The notes beneath the pieces are model-generated. The model did no database searches, was not told the DNA's origin, and saw nothing but the letters and a program-made list of their open reading frames with translations. The translations under genes were made by a program, and so were the position numbers. DNA of 64,000 nucleotides from positions 868,001-932,000 of the forward strand of contig JAILWO010000002.1 of assembly GCA_025698895.1 (NCBI GenBank), in the 5' to 3' direction. Source of the stretch: Rhizobiaceae bacterium (lineage in GTDB: Bacteria; Pseudomonadota; Alphaproteobacteria; Rhizobiales; Rhizobiaceae). This document shows positions 16,617-24,661 of this stretch, piece after piece; position 1 is the stretch's first letter, and each line of letters opens with the position of its first letter.

Positions 16617-17156
16617 ATGCAAGACCGCAACGGCAAGCCCGAATTCAACGGACCGACGATCGAGCACGATCCCGATGAGAAGCGGCCCCTACCTTCGGCC
16701 TGGAGCCTGCGCAACGTGCTGTTCGCCACGGCGGCGGTGGTGCTGGCCGGCGTCGGGGTCGCGATCGCCAAGGGCGACGGCTGGGGACCCGGCGCGATGG
16801 GTCACCACATGATGGGCGGGTTCGCCGAACGCCGTGTCGAGCGCGCCATGGACGCCATCGACGCGACGGACGAGCAGGAAGAGCGGATCTGGGCGATCAT
16901 CGACAGGACGCGGACCGAACTCAGGCCGATCGGCCGCGGGTTCCGCGATTCGCGCGACGAGTTCGCCAGCATCCTGGGCGCCGCCACCATCGACAAGACC
17001 GCGATCGAGGCGCTGCGCGCGGAACGCGTGGCGGCGATGGACGAGGCGTCGAAAAAGGCGGTCGCGGCGATGGTCGAGGCGGCCGAGGTGCTGACGCCCG
17101 AGCAACGCTCCAAGCTGTTCGAGCACATGCAGGAACGACGCGGCTGGCGCCGCTGA
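16617..17156 (+). CDS. Spy/CpxP-like periplasmic protein, membrane anchored
   Basis: A 179-residue protein with one N-terminal membrane segment (near NVLFATAAVVLAGVGVAIA) and a helical, charged periplasmic part of the Spy/CpxP/heavy-metal-sensor type (ERRVERAMDAID, then LTPEQRSKLFEHMQER). Members dampen envelope-stress kinases or act as periplasmic chaperones. It precedes a two-component system by 19 bases and is probably its accessory sensor. I prefer the ATG at 16617, because AAGGA (16604-16608) is eight bases upstream; an ATG at 16608 would overlap that site. Confidence 0.78.
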   Translation: MQDRNGKPEFNGPTIEHDPDEKRPLPSAWSLRNVLFATAAVVLAGVGVAIAKGDGWGPGAMGHHMMGGFAERRVERAMDAIDATDEQEERIWAIIDRTRTELRPIGRGFRDSRDEFASILGAATIDKTAIEALRAERVAAMDEASKKAVAAMVEAAEVLTPEQRSKLFEHMQERRGWRR

Positions 17157-17175
17157 CGCGGGACAGGGAGCAGGC

Positions 17176-17871
17176 ATGGCGGGCGACATCCTGATCGTCG
17201 ACGACGACACAAGACTTTCCGCCATGCTGGCAGACTATCTGGGCGGGGCGGGCTTCGCCGTGTCGCGCGTCGACACCAGCGAGGCGGGGCTTGCCGCGGT
17301 CAGGCGGCGCGCCCCCGACGCGGTGATCCTGGACGTGATGCTGCCCGACTTCGACGGGCTGGAAGCCTGCCGCCGCATCCGCGCCTTTTCCGACGTGCCG
17401 ATCCTGATGCTGACGGCCAAGGGCGAGGAGACCGACCGCATTGTCGGGCTGGAACTTGGCGCGGACGACTATCTGCCAAAGCCGTTCAACCCGCGCGAAC
17501 TGCTGGCGCGGCTGAAGGCGATCCTGCGGCGGCGGGGCATCGGCGCGGCCGGCCGCAACGCGATGCGCTTCGGGCGGCTGGAGATCGATCCGGATTCGCG
17601 TTCCGTCAGGATCGACGGCGAGGAACGCGGCCTGACCAGCTATCAGTTCGACCTTCTGGTGGCGCTGGCCCGCAACGCCGGCCGCACTCTGTCGCGCGAC
17701 CAGCTCATGGACCTCGTCAAGGGCGCGGAACTGGAAGCCTTCGACCGCTCGATCGACGTGCATGTCTCGCGCATACGCGCCGCCATCGAGACCGACCCGA
17801 AACATCCGCGTCGCATCGTGACGGTGCGCGGCACGGGCTATGTCTTCGCCCGCTACCAGGACGACGCGTGA
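17176..17871 (+). CDS. OmpR/PhoB family response regulator
   Basis: A 231-residue regulator. The receiver domain has acidic residues IVDDDT (9-11), phospho-acceptor Asp53 (ILDVMLPDFDG) and Lys102 (DDYLPKPFNP). The C-terminal winged helix, about residues 130-228, carries LTSYQFDLLVALARNAGRTLSR and the closing VRGTGYVFARY. Its gene lies between the Spy/CpxP-like gene and its partner kinase, so it probably controls envelope-stress or metal responses like CpxR. Confidence 0.95.
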   Translation: MAGDILIVDDDTRLSAMLADYLGGAGFAVSRVDTSEAGLAAVRRRAPDAVILDVMLPDFDGLEACRRIRAFSDVPILMLTAKGEETDRIVGLELGADDYLPKPFNPRELLARLKAILRRRGIGAAGRNAMRFGRLEIDPDSRSVRIDGEERGLTSYQFDLLVALARNAGRTLSRDQLMDLVKGAELEAFDRSIDVHVSRIRAAIETDPKHPRRIVTVRGTGYVFARYQDDA

Positions 17872-17875
17872 GGCG

Positions 17876-19132
17876 ATGCGAAGCCGGCTTTTCGTCAAGA
17901 TCTACCTGACGCTGATCGCCTGCCTGGCGGCGGTGGCGGTGGCCAGCGGCATCTATTGGGGCGCGGCCTTCGATGACGACGAGGGGCCAGGCTGGTCGCA
18001 ACGGCGCGACCGGTTCCTGGCAGAAATCCTTCCGCCCGACGCCGATATCGAGGAGACGCGCCGGCTGATCGAGCGCGTCGCCGAGGGGCTGGACGCCGAC
18101 ATCGCGCTCTATGCGCCGGACGGCAGCCTGATCGCCTCGGGCGGCGACGGGCCGGCGCCCGCCTATCGCGACGCCGAGGGCGAGGGGTGGCGAAAGCACC
18201 GCGGCGGTGACGCGATCTCGGCGCGGCTGGCCGATGGCCGCATCGTCGCCGCCAGGATGGACCGACCTTGGGTGGGGGGCGGCGCCAGCCCGCTTCTCTA
18301 TCTGGCACTGATCGCGGGCGTGATCGCGGCGGCCGCCTATCCGGTGGTCAGGCACATGACGCGGCGGCTGGAGGCGCTGCGCGACGGCGTGGAGCGCTTC
18401 GGGGCGGGCACGCTGTCGGCGCGGGCACCCGTCAGCGGCCGGGACGAGGTGGCCGCGGTGGCCAGAAGCTTCAACGCGGCCGCCGACCGGATCGAGAAGC
18501 TGATCGCCAGCCACCGCTCGCTGCTGGCCAATGCCAGCCACGAACTGCGCTCGCCCGTCGCGCGGCTGCGCATGGCGGTCGACATGGATGGTGCCGGCGC
18601 CGACGAGGCACGGCGGCGCGAGATCGAGGACAACCTCGCCGAGATCGACCAGATCGTGGAGGAAATCCTGCTGGCGAGCCGGCTCGACCACATAGAGAGG
18701 CTCGAACGGACCGAACGGGTCGACCTCCTGGCGCTGACCGCCGAGGAAGGCGCCCGCCACGGCGTGGACGTGACCGGGGAGCCGGCCGAGATCATGGGCG
18801 ATGCGAGGCTTTTGACGCGGTTGGCGCGCAACCTCATGATCAACGCGCTGAAGCATGGCGGGCCGCCGGTGACCGCCGATGTCGAGGCGAGCGGCGGCGT
18901 GGTGCGGCTGTCGGTCCGCGACCACGGGCCGGGAATTCCCGAGGCCGAACGCGAGCGCATTTTCGAGCCCTTCTACCGGCCGAGCGGGCGCAGCGAGCGC
19001 GCCGGTGGCTGGGGGCTTGGTCTGTCCCTGGTCAGGCAGATCGCCGGGCACCACGGCGCGACCGTCCGCGTCGAGCCGGTAGAGGGCGGCGGCAGCCGCT
19101 TCGTGGTCGAGTTCGCCGCGGCGGCGCAATGA
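17876..19132 (+). CDS. Sensor histidine kinase, CpxA-like
   Basis: A 418-residue membrane kinase. TM1 is about residues 8-28 and is followed by a short periplasmic domain of about 110 residues; TM2 is about 138-158. Then come HAMP (159-211), the HisKA motif LLANASHELRSPVARLR with His222, the N box NLMINALKHGG, G1 DHGPGIPEAER, and G2 GGWGLGLSLVRQIAG. It starts five bases after the regulator stop. With the upstream Spy/CpxP-like protein the set matches a Cpx-type envelope-stress system by analogy. Confidence 0.93.
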   Translation: MRSRLFVKIYLTLIACLAAVAVASGIYWGAAFDDDEGPGWSQRRDRFLAEILPPDADIEETRRLIERVAEGLDADIALYAPDGSLIASGGDGPAPAYRDAEGEGWRKHRGGDAISARLADGRIVAARMDRPWVGGGASPLLYLALIAGVIAAAAYPVVRHMTRRLEALRDGVERFGAGTLSARAPVSGRDEVAAVARSFNAAADRIEKLIASHRSLLANASHELRSPVARLRMAVDMDGAGADEARRREIEDNLAEIDQIVEEILLASRLDHIERLERTERVDLLALTAEEGARHGVDVTGEPAEIMGDARLLTRLARNLMINALKHGGPPVTADVEASGGVVRLSVRDHGPGIPEAERERIFEPFYRPSGRSERAGGWGLGLSLVRQIAGHHGATVRVEPVEGGGSRFVVEFAAAAQ

Positions 19133-19135
19133 TGC

Positions 19136-19168
19136 AATAAAAAAGGGCGGGCCGTTTCCGGCCCGCCC
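19136..19168 (-). terminator. Rho-independent terminator of the proVWX operon
   Basis: GGGCGGGCCG (19145-19154) and CGGCCCGCCC (19159-19168) form a ten-base-pair stem with a four-base loop. On the minus strand it is followed by TTTTTTATT, a classic intrinsic terminator 30 bases after the proX stop. On the plus strand there is no U-run, though the hairpin could also help end the kinase transcript. Confidence 0.85.
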
Positions 19169-19198
19169 CAGGATCAAGTCCTATCTATCCGCGATCGC

Positions 19199-20230
19199 TC
19201 AGGAAGCGGCTTCGCGGGCGGTCTCGAGCCAACCGTCGACCATGTCGCGGTTATCCTCGATCCACTTCGAGGCCTGGGCTTCGATGTCGTCATCGCCGTC
19301 GTTCATCGCCGCGTTCTGCGCGAAGATGGCGTCGAGCGGGATCGAGACTTCTTCCAGAAGCGCCCGCGCGGCCGGGTTCTCGTTCAGGAACTCGGTGTTG
19401 GCGACCGGCACGATGTCGTTGGCGGGGAAGCCCAGCGTGCAGGGGTCGGCCACGCAACCGTCCACGCCTTCAAGCGTCGCGGCGTTCTCGAGATCGGCCA
19501 TGTCGTCAGGCAGGTCGACTTCCGGAACCTCGATCCACACGACGTCCTCCCCCGGAACCAGCTCGTTGACGGTCCAGTTCGGCGTCCAGGTGTAGAACAG
19601 GATCGGCTCGTCCTGCTGGTAGGCGGCGATCGCGTCGGCCATCGAGGCCGCGTAACCAGCCTTGATTGGGTTTACGTGGTCGCGCAGATCGTAAGCGTCC
19701 ATATGGTGCTCGATGTTCACCTCGCAGCCCCAGCCCGGGGGACACGCGACCAGATCGGCCTTGCCGTCGCCGTCGCGATCGAAGGCTTCCTTGACCTCGT
19801 CGCGCTTGAAGTCGTCGAGCGTCTTGATGTCATATTCCTCGGCGGCCGCCTTGCTGACGAGATAGCCTTCCAGCGCACCACCCTCGGCGACCGCGCCGAC
19901 GATTTCGGCGCCGCTCTCGAAGGCGGAGCGGTAGGTGTTGTGCAGCGGGAACCAGCCATTGACCCACAGATCCAGGTCACCCTGGCCGACCGCCTGGTAG
20001 AAGGGCGGGTTGTCGAGCGTCTGCGGTCCCTCGACCGTGAAGCCGAGTTCCTCCAGAAGCTGCTTGTAGATCTCGGCATGGAACCAGCCCGTGTCCCAGG
20101 TCGCCTGGGCCATGCGCACGGTCGTGCCTTCGCCCGGCATGTCCTGGGCGGACGCGGCCATGGGCGCGGCCCACAGCGCGGCGGCCGAAACGCCGATTGC
20201 AAGAAGTCTGGCGAGATTGGAATTCCTCAT
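19199..20230 (-). CDS. proX: Glycine betaine/proline ABC transporter substrate-binding protein
   Basis: A 343-residue periplasmic OpuAC-type binding protein with a signal peptide (hydrophobic core around RLLAIGVSAAALWAAPMAASAQ). Aromatic residues expected in the betaine cage are present (ATWDTGWFHAEIY, DLWVNGWFPLHN, FYTWTPNWTVNEL). Four cysteines, in VACPPGWGCEV and VDGCVADPC, could form disulfides. AAGGAG precedes the ATG at 20230; an upstream ATG at 20248 lies in front of that site and is less likely. Last gene of proV-proW-proX. Confidence 0.9.
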   Translation of the reverse strand: MRNSNLARLLAIGVSAAALWAAPMAASAQDMPGEGTTVRMAQATWDTGWFHAEIYKQLLEELGFTVEGPQTLDNPPFYQAVGQGDLDLWVNGWFPLHNTYRSAFESGAEIVGAVAEGGALEGYLVSKAAAEEYDIKTLDDFKRDEVKEAFDRDGDGKADLVACPPGWGCEVNIEHHMDAYDLRDHVNPIKAGYAASMADAIAAYQQDEPILFYTWTPNWTVNELVPGEDVVWIEVPEVDLPDDMADLENAATLEGVDGCVADPCTLGFPANDIVPVANTEFLNENPAARALLEEVSIPLDAIFAQNAAMNDGDDDIEAQASKWIEDNRDMVDGWLETAREAAS

Positions 20231-20329
20231 GAGGAAGCTCCTTTCCATTTTGTCATTTCACTGCGTGTGACCCGCATGGAGCGGGCCGCGATGCGCCGCG
20301 CGAAGTCGCGTGGCCGCGCAGGCTGTCGA

Positions 20330-21262
20330 TCAGCCTGCCCGTTCCGGTTCTCCCGCCGGCTCGGCGGCTGGACGAGAAAAATAGCCCCTGATCGTCGACC
20401 ACAACGTGACATGTCCGGGCGCACGTTTCTCGCCCAGCGCCTGAGTGATGCGGTCGAGGATGATGGCGATGATGACGATGCCGACGCCGCCGGCCGTCGC
20501 GCCGCCAACGTCCAGCCGGCCGAGGCCGGTGTTAACGACGAGGCCAAGGCCGCCGGCGCCGATCAGCGCCGCGATGACGGCCATCGACAGGGCCAGCATC
20601 AGGGTCTGGTTGAGCCCGGCCATGACAGTCCTGAGCGCCAGCGGAAACTGGATCTCGACCAGCATCTGCCAGCGCGTGGCGCCGAAGGCGTGCCCAGCCT
20701 CGATCAAGTCCCCGCGCACGTTGCGGATGCCCAGATTGGTCAGCCTGATGATGGGCGGCAGGGCGAAGATGATGGTGGCGATGATGCCCGGCACCATGCC
20801 CACGCCGAACAGCATGACGATCGGCACGAGATAGACGAAGGACGGGATGGTCTGCATGATGTCGAGCACGGGCCGTATGAACGACTGGAACCGGTCGCTG
20901 CTGGCCGCCAGGATGCCCACCGGCACGCCGATGATGGTGCAGAAGAAGACCGCCGTGACGATCATGGCCAGCGTAGTCATCGTCTGAGGCCACAGGCCGA
21001 TCATGTCGATGAAGGCCAGCGACACCAGCGTGAAGATGGCTACCCCGCGCCCGGCGGTACGCCAGGCCACCAACGCCAGGAGCACGGTGAAGACCAGCAT
21101 CGGCGTGGTCTGCAGCACCCATTCGAGGCCCTGCAGCACCTGGGTGATCGGCCACTGCATGGCGCGGAAGGCGGGACGGAAGTTGGGCACCAGCCAGTCG
21201 CGGACGACGGTGTTGACCCAGTCGTCGAGCGGGATGGTGAGGATATCGGCGGGACTCGCCAT
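20330..21262 (-). CDS. proW: Glycine betaine/proline ABC transporter permease
   Basis: A 310-residue membrane permease of the BPD/OpuAB type with about six membrane segments. The ABC-contacting EAA loop is visible as LIEAGHAFGATRWQMLVEIQFPLALR. The N-terminus (PLDDWVNTVVRDWLVPNFRP) is typical of ProW proteins. A 99-base gap before proX contains GC-rich inverted repeats that may trim or attenuate the transcript. Confidence 0.93.
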   Translation of the reverse strand: MASPADILTIPLDDWVNTVVRDWLVPNFRPAFRAMQWPITQVLQGLEWVLQTTPMLVFTVLLALVAWRTAGRGVAIFTLVSLAFIDMIGLWPQTMTTLAMIVTAVFFCTIIGVPVGILAASSDRFQSFIRPVLDIMQTIPSFVYLVPIVMLFGVGMVPGIIATIIFALPPIIRLTNLGIRNVRGDLIEAGHAFGATRWQMLVEIQFPLALRTVMAGLNQTLMLALSMAVIAALIGAGGLGLVVNTGLGRLDVGGATAGGVGIVIIAIILDRITQALGEKRAPGHVTLWSTIRGYFSRPAAEPAGEPERAG

Positions 21263-21307
21263 GAGATGCTCCTGTCGCGTGTTGCGGATCGGGCGGAAGG
21301 GCGCCTG

Positions 21308-22501
21308 TCAGGCGGCCTCTTCCTCCGATCCGGCCAGCTTGGCGAACACGGCTTCGGGCGACACCACGCCCTCAAGGCGCCCCCTGCGGCTGACGAGCGC
21401 GATGGGGAGGCCTGACTGGGCGAGCGGGTAGAGCTCGAAAAGCTGTGTGGTGCGGCTGGCTGCGGGGTAGTCGGAAATGAGCGCTTCCTTCAGCGCGGCG
21501 CCATCGTCCTCACGGGCGGCGGCCGTCAGGTCGCGATAGGTGACCGCGCCCGCGATGCGCTCGCCGTCGGTGACGTAAAGCGCGTCGCGGCCGAGCGCCT
21601 GCATGCGCTCGATCGCGTCCCGGGCGCCGCCCGACCTGAGGTCGATCGCCTCGGCCGGCGCGGCCACGGAGCCGGCGGTGAATACCCGCGAGCGGTCGAT
21701 GTCGGCGGTGAAGGCGGCGACGTAGTCGTCGGCGGGCTGGCCGACGATCTCCTCGGCGCTGCCGACCTGCACGAAGCGGCCATCCTTCATGATGGCGATG
21801 TGATCGCCGAGGATCAGCGCCTCGTTGAGGTCATGCGTGATGAAGACGATGGTCTTCTTGAGGCTACGCTGCAATTCCAGCAGTTCCTCCTGCATGTCGC
21901 GGCGGATCAGCGGGTCCAGCGCCGAGAAGGGCTCGTCCATCAGCAGGATCTCGGCCTCGGTGGCGATGCCGCGCGCCAGACCGACGCGCTGCTGCATGCC
22001 GCCGGATAGTTCGTCGGGATAGGAATCAGCCCAGGATTCGAGCCCGACCTGGGCGAGCGCTTCCTCCGCCTTCTTCCTCCGCTCGGCCGCGCCCATGCCC
22101 TTGATTTTCAGGCCGAAGGCGACGTTGTCGGCGACCGTCTTGTGCGGCAAAAGCGCGAAATGCTGGAAGACCATCGCGACCTTGCGGCGCCGGATGTCAC
22201 GCAATTGCTGCCGTGAGCAGGAGGCGATGTCGCTACCCTCGATCATGATCTTGCCGTCAGTGGCCGGGATCAGGCCGTTGATCATCCGCACCAGGGTGGA
22301 CTTGCCGGAACCCGACAGGCCCATGACCACGAAGATCTCGCCTTCCTTTACTTCGAAGCTGGTATTCTGAACGCCGACGATCTGTCCGGTCTTTTCCTGG
22401 ATGTCGTTTTTCGACGCACCGGACTTCAGCAATTCCACGGCAGCGCCGGGATTGTCTCCAAATATCTTGAAAGCATTACTGACAGAAATTTTGGTCGCCA
22501 T
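21308..22501 (-). CDS. proV: Glycine betaine/proline ABC transporter ATP-binding protein
   Basis: A 397-residue ATPase of the osmoprotectant importer. Walker A GLSGSGKST is near residues 60-68, ABC signature ELSGGMQQRVGLARG near 165, Walker B EILLMDEPFSALDP near 185, and the switch FITHDLNEAL follows. The C-terminal 120 residues form tandem CBS domains (DALYVTDGERIAGAVTYRDL, then a second copy), which in OpuA-type ATPases sense ionic strength. First gene of the operon. Confidence 0.95.
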   Translation of the reverse strand: MATKISVSNAFKIFGDNPGAAVELLKSGASKNDIQEKTGQIVGVQNTSFEVKEGEIFVVMGLSGSGKSTLVRMINGLIPATDGKIMIEGSDIASCSRQQLRDIRRRKVAMVFQHFALLPHKTVADNVAFGLKIKGMGAAERRKKAEEALAQVGLESWADSYPDELSGGMQQRVGLARGIATEAEILLMDEPFSALDPLIRRDMQEELLELQRSLKKTIVFITHDLNEALILGDHIAIMKDGRFVQVGSAEEIVGQPADDYVAAFTADIDRSRVFTAGSVAAPAEAIDLRSGGARDAIERMQALGRDALYVTDGERIAGAVTYRDLTAAAREDDGAALKEALISDYPAASRTTQLFELYPLAQSGLPIALVSRRGRLEGVVSPEAVFAKLAGSEEEAA

Positions 22502-22574
22502 GAATCCTTCTTGATATTAACTCAGTATCTCAGAATTAGCAGTGGCCAAGTAGTATAGACGGCTATTGGTCAGA

Positions 22575-22601
22575 ACGTTTCGAAACCACATCACGAAACG
22601 T
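22575..22601. promoter_or_regulatory. Inverted repeat upstream of proV
   Basis: ACGTTTCG (22575-22582) and CGAAACGT (22594-22601) are perfect reverse complements 11 bases apart, about 75 bases upstream of proV in an AT-richer intergenic stretch. A TATACT on the minus strand near 22551 could be a -10 box. It is a candidate operator; the regulator is unknown. Confidence 0.35.
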
Positions 22602-22778
22602 GAAAAACCGCCGGCGGCACCGCCGTTTACCGGTGCATATATGAACGTAACAGGAGTTGGCAAGCGAGAAGGGCGTGTCGGCTCAGGGTCGTGCCAGCGT
22701 GCCCGCCGCCGGACGCGGGGGAACCGGCGATGTCGTTCGCGCATTGTCAGACGAAGGGAAAATCGAAGGAGAGGTTCC

Positions 22779-23057
22779 ATGCAGGACAACAGAGAACCGG
22801 TCGAACGCACGACCGTCGTGGAATCCGGTGGCGGCGCGGGCGCGGGCCTGATCGCCGGCATCGTATTGGCGTTGGCGGTGATCGCTGTGGTGGTGGTGTT
22901 CATGTTCGGCGGCTTCGGCGGCGTCGACGAGAACACGACCGCGAGCGTCCCGGATGTCGACGTCGAATCGCCGAATGTCGACGTTGAGAATCCGGACGTC
23001 GACGTGAACGTGCCGGAAACGCCGGACGTCGATGTCGAGGCGCCGGCCAGCGAGTAA
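22779..23057 (+). CDS. Small membrane protein with Asp-Val repeat tail
   Basis: A 92-residue protein of unknown function. A polar N-terminus is followed by glycine-rich GGGAGAG and one hydrophobic segment (about residues 22-44). The tail of about 45 residues is built from repeats of the type PDVDVE (PDVDVESPNVDVENPDVDVN and onward), strongly acidic and probably extended. AAGGAGAGG lies before the ATG. It is divergent from the betaine transporter operon; any link to osmotic stress is only positional. Confidence 0.7.
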   Translation: MQDNREPVERTTVVESGGGAGAGLIAGIVLALAVIAVVVVFMFGGFGGVDENTTASVPDVDVESPNVDVENPDVDVNVPETPDVDVEAPASE

Positions 23058-23105
23058 GGGAGCGGTCGACCGCAAGGCAGGGGTCGCCGCATAGGCCTAG
23101 AAGAG

Positions 23106-23138
23106 GCGGCCTGGATGACGAATTCGTCCGGGCCGCCC
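23106..23138. terminator. Terminator-like dyad between convergent genes
   Basis: GGCGGCC (23106-23112) pairs with GGCCGCC (23132-23138) around an inner palindrome GACGAATTCGTC. It lies between the convergent Asp-Val protein gene and merR. There is no strong U-run on either strand, so it may work with Rho or as a transcript end stabiliser. Confidence 0.45.
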
Positions 23139-23155
23139 CGGCATGCCGGAACCAC

Positions 23156-23584
23156 TCACTCTGCGCGGGGATGTTCGTCGAGGCATTGGTGGTGATCGCC
23201 AAGCGCTTCCAGCACCCGGCATTCCGAGACGGTCCGACCCGCGTCGCACAGACCGGCGATGCGGGCGAGTTCCGTTTCGAGGCGTTTCAGGGCCTCGATG
23301 CGCCGCCGTGTGTCGGCGAGATGGTCGCGCGCGATCCTGTCTGCCTCGGCACAAGCCTCGCCGGGATGCCGGGCCAGCCTCGTCAGGTCGCGGACCGCCT
23401 CGATCGAAAAGCCGAGATCGCGGGCATGGCGGATGAAGGCAAGGCGGTCGAGATCCGTCTTCCTGTAACGGCGCTGATTGCCGCCGGTGCGTTCCGGCGG
23501 ATCGATCAGGCCGGTTTGCTCGTAGTAGCGGATGGTGGGCACCTTGACGCCGGTGCGTCTCGCCAGTTCACCGATGGAATACAT
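23156..23584 (-). CDS. MerR family metal-responsive regulator (ZntR/CadR-like)
   Basis: A 142-residue MerR protein. The helix-turn-helix is at YSIGELARRTGVKVPTIRYYE (residues 2-22), followed by the wing NQRRYRKTDL and a long dimer helix. The metal-site cysteines are Cys78 (GEACAEAD), Cys113 (GLCDAG) and Cys122 (SECRV), with Cys134 and nearby histidines. This spacing is closest to divalent-metal sensors of the ZntR/CadR/PbrR group rather than CueR. It is divergent from a CDF transporter gene with a MerR-type promoter between them. Confidence 0.88.
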   Translation of the reverse strand: MYSIGELARRTGVKVPTIRYYEQTGLIDPPERTGGNQRRYRKTDLDRLAFIRHARDLGFSIEAVRDLTRLARHPGEACAEADRIARDHLADTRRRIEALKRLETELARIAGLCDAGRTVSECRVLEALGDHHQCLDEHPRAE

Positions 23585-23596
23585 CGCCTTTGCCTC

Positions 23597-23627
23597 TTGA
23601 ACCTCTAGCCGCTAGAGGAACTATGTA
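23597..23627 (+). promoter_or_regulatory. MerR-type promoter with 19-bp spacer
   Basis: TTGAAC (23597-23602) and TATGTA (23622-23627) are 19 bases apart, the stretched spacing that MerR regulators correct by DNA distortion. Between them lies a perfect dyad, CCTCTAGCCGCTAGAGG (23602-23618), the expected operator. It drives the CDF transporter and sits over the merR upstream region. Confidence 0.82.
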
Positions 23628-23656
23628 TGCGTCACCGGATATCAAGAGGTGACGAG

Positions 23657-24274
23657 ATGAGTGCTTCCTGCGGACATCACGGCGGCGGATTCGACGGCAT
23701 GTCGGCCGACTATCGGCGCCGGCTGTGGATCGTCATTGCGATCAACGCCACGATGTTTGCTGTCGAGATGGCGGCGGGGCAGCTATCGGGTTCGCAGGCG
23801 CTGAAGGCGGATGCGCTCGACTTCTTCGCGGACGCCGTGACCTACGGCGTGTCGCTGGCGGTGATCGGCGCCTCGCTCAGGGTTCGCGCCACGGCCGCGC
23901 TGGCCAAGGGCGTGAGCCTGTTGATCATGGGGCTATGGGTCGCCGGCTCCACGCTCTGGCAGGTTCTGGTGCTCGGTCTGCCCAGCGCGCCCGTCATGGG
24001 AGTGATCGGCTTCATGGCGCTCATCGCCAACCTCGCGAGCGTCCTGGTGCTCATGCGTTACCGGGAAGGGGACGCGAATGTGCGTTCTGTCTGGCTGTGC
24101 TCGCGCAACGACGCCATTGGCAATGTCGCGGTCATGGCGGCGGCGCTCGGCGTGTGGGGCAGCGCCAGCGCCTGGCCGGACCTGATCGTGGCCGGCATCA
24201 TGGCGGGGCTGTTCCTGAACTCGTCATTCCAGATCATCACGAGCGCGCTGAAGGAGCGCCGGCACGCGCACTGA
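23657..24274 (+). CDS. Cation-efflux (CDF-like) transporter, short form
   Basis: A 205-residue membrane protein of the cation-diffusion-facilitator superfamily with six hydrophobic segments and a short His/Cys-containing N-terminus (SASCGHHGGG). The helix-2 and helix-5 metal positions read ADALDFFAD and CSRNDAIGN, so Asp replaces the usual His. The cytoplasmic C-terminal domain of classical CDF proteins is missing. This short type is commonly found with a MerR gene, as here. AGAGGTG precedes the ATG at 23657. Exported metal probably zinc, cadmium or lead, inferred from the regulator. Confidence 0.8.
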   Translation: MSASCGHHGGGFDGMSADYRRRLWIVIAINATMFAVEMAAGQLSGSQALKADALDFFADAVTYGVSLAVIGASLRVRATAALAKGVSLLIMGLWVAGSTLWQVLVLGLPSAPVMGVIGFMALIANLASVLVLMRYREGDANVRSVWLCSRNDAIGNVAVMAAALGVWGSASAWPDLIVAGIMAGLFLNSSFQIITSALKERRHAH

Positions 24275-24299
24275 TTGCCGGCCGGCGCGGGTGTCCGTC

Positions 24300-24497
24300 T
24301 CAATTGCCCGAGCGCTTGTGCCGGGCGATCGAGATGATGCGGCGCTGCTGGATCAGCCGGAACGGGATCGGCTGGTTGCGGCGCTGCACGTCGAACAGCT
24401 CGTCCTCGATCTGTCCGAGCGCCTTCCAGAAATCATAATCGGTGATCGTCTCGTCCATTGCCAGGTCGTCAGAGATTTTCGCGATGTCGATTTTCAT
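24300..24497 (-). CDS. Small conserved-looking hypothetical protein
   Basis: A 65-residue soluble protein (MKIDIAKISDDLAMDE at the start, FRLIQQRRIISIARHK near the end) with acidic first half and basic C-terminus. Codon use is normal for the genome, and the composition is not that of a shadow frame. It is convergent with the CDF gene, 25 bases away. I do not recognise a domain or a function. The 164 bases upstream (24498-24661) hold no gene. Confidence 0.6.
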   Translation of the reverse strand: MKIDIAKISDDLAMDETITDYDFWKALGQIEDELFDVQRRNQPIPFRLIQQRRIISIARHKRSGN

Positions 24498-24661
24498 CCG
24501 TGGGTTCCAGCTCCGTCGCCCCTCGCGCCGAATCGCCGTCTTGGCCTTACCCAGTCATCGGGACCATGGGCCGACCGCTCAAGCCGGGTCGGCACGGACT
24601 CCACCGCGGCGGGCCGACATGGTTAACCCCCGTTAACGGAAATCGTTAGAATTGGATGTAA

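Noticed and set aside
24622-24637. Possible CtrA-type site (two TTAA half-sites)
   Set aside because: The spacer between half-sites is six bases rather than the required seven, and the site is not in front of a recognised cell-cycle gene.
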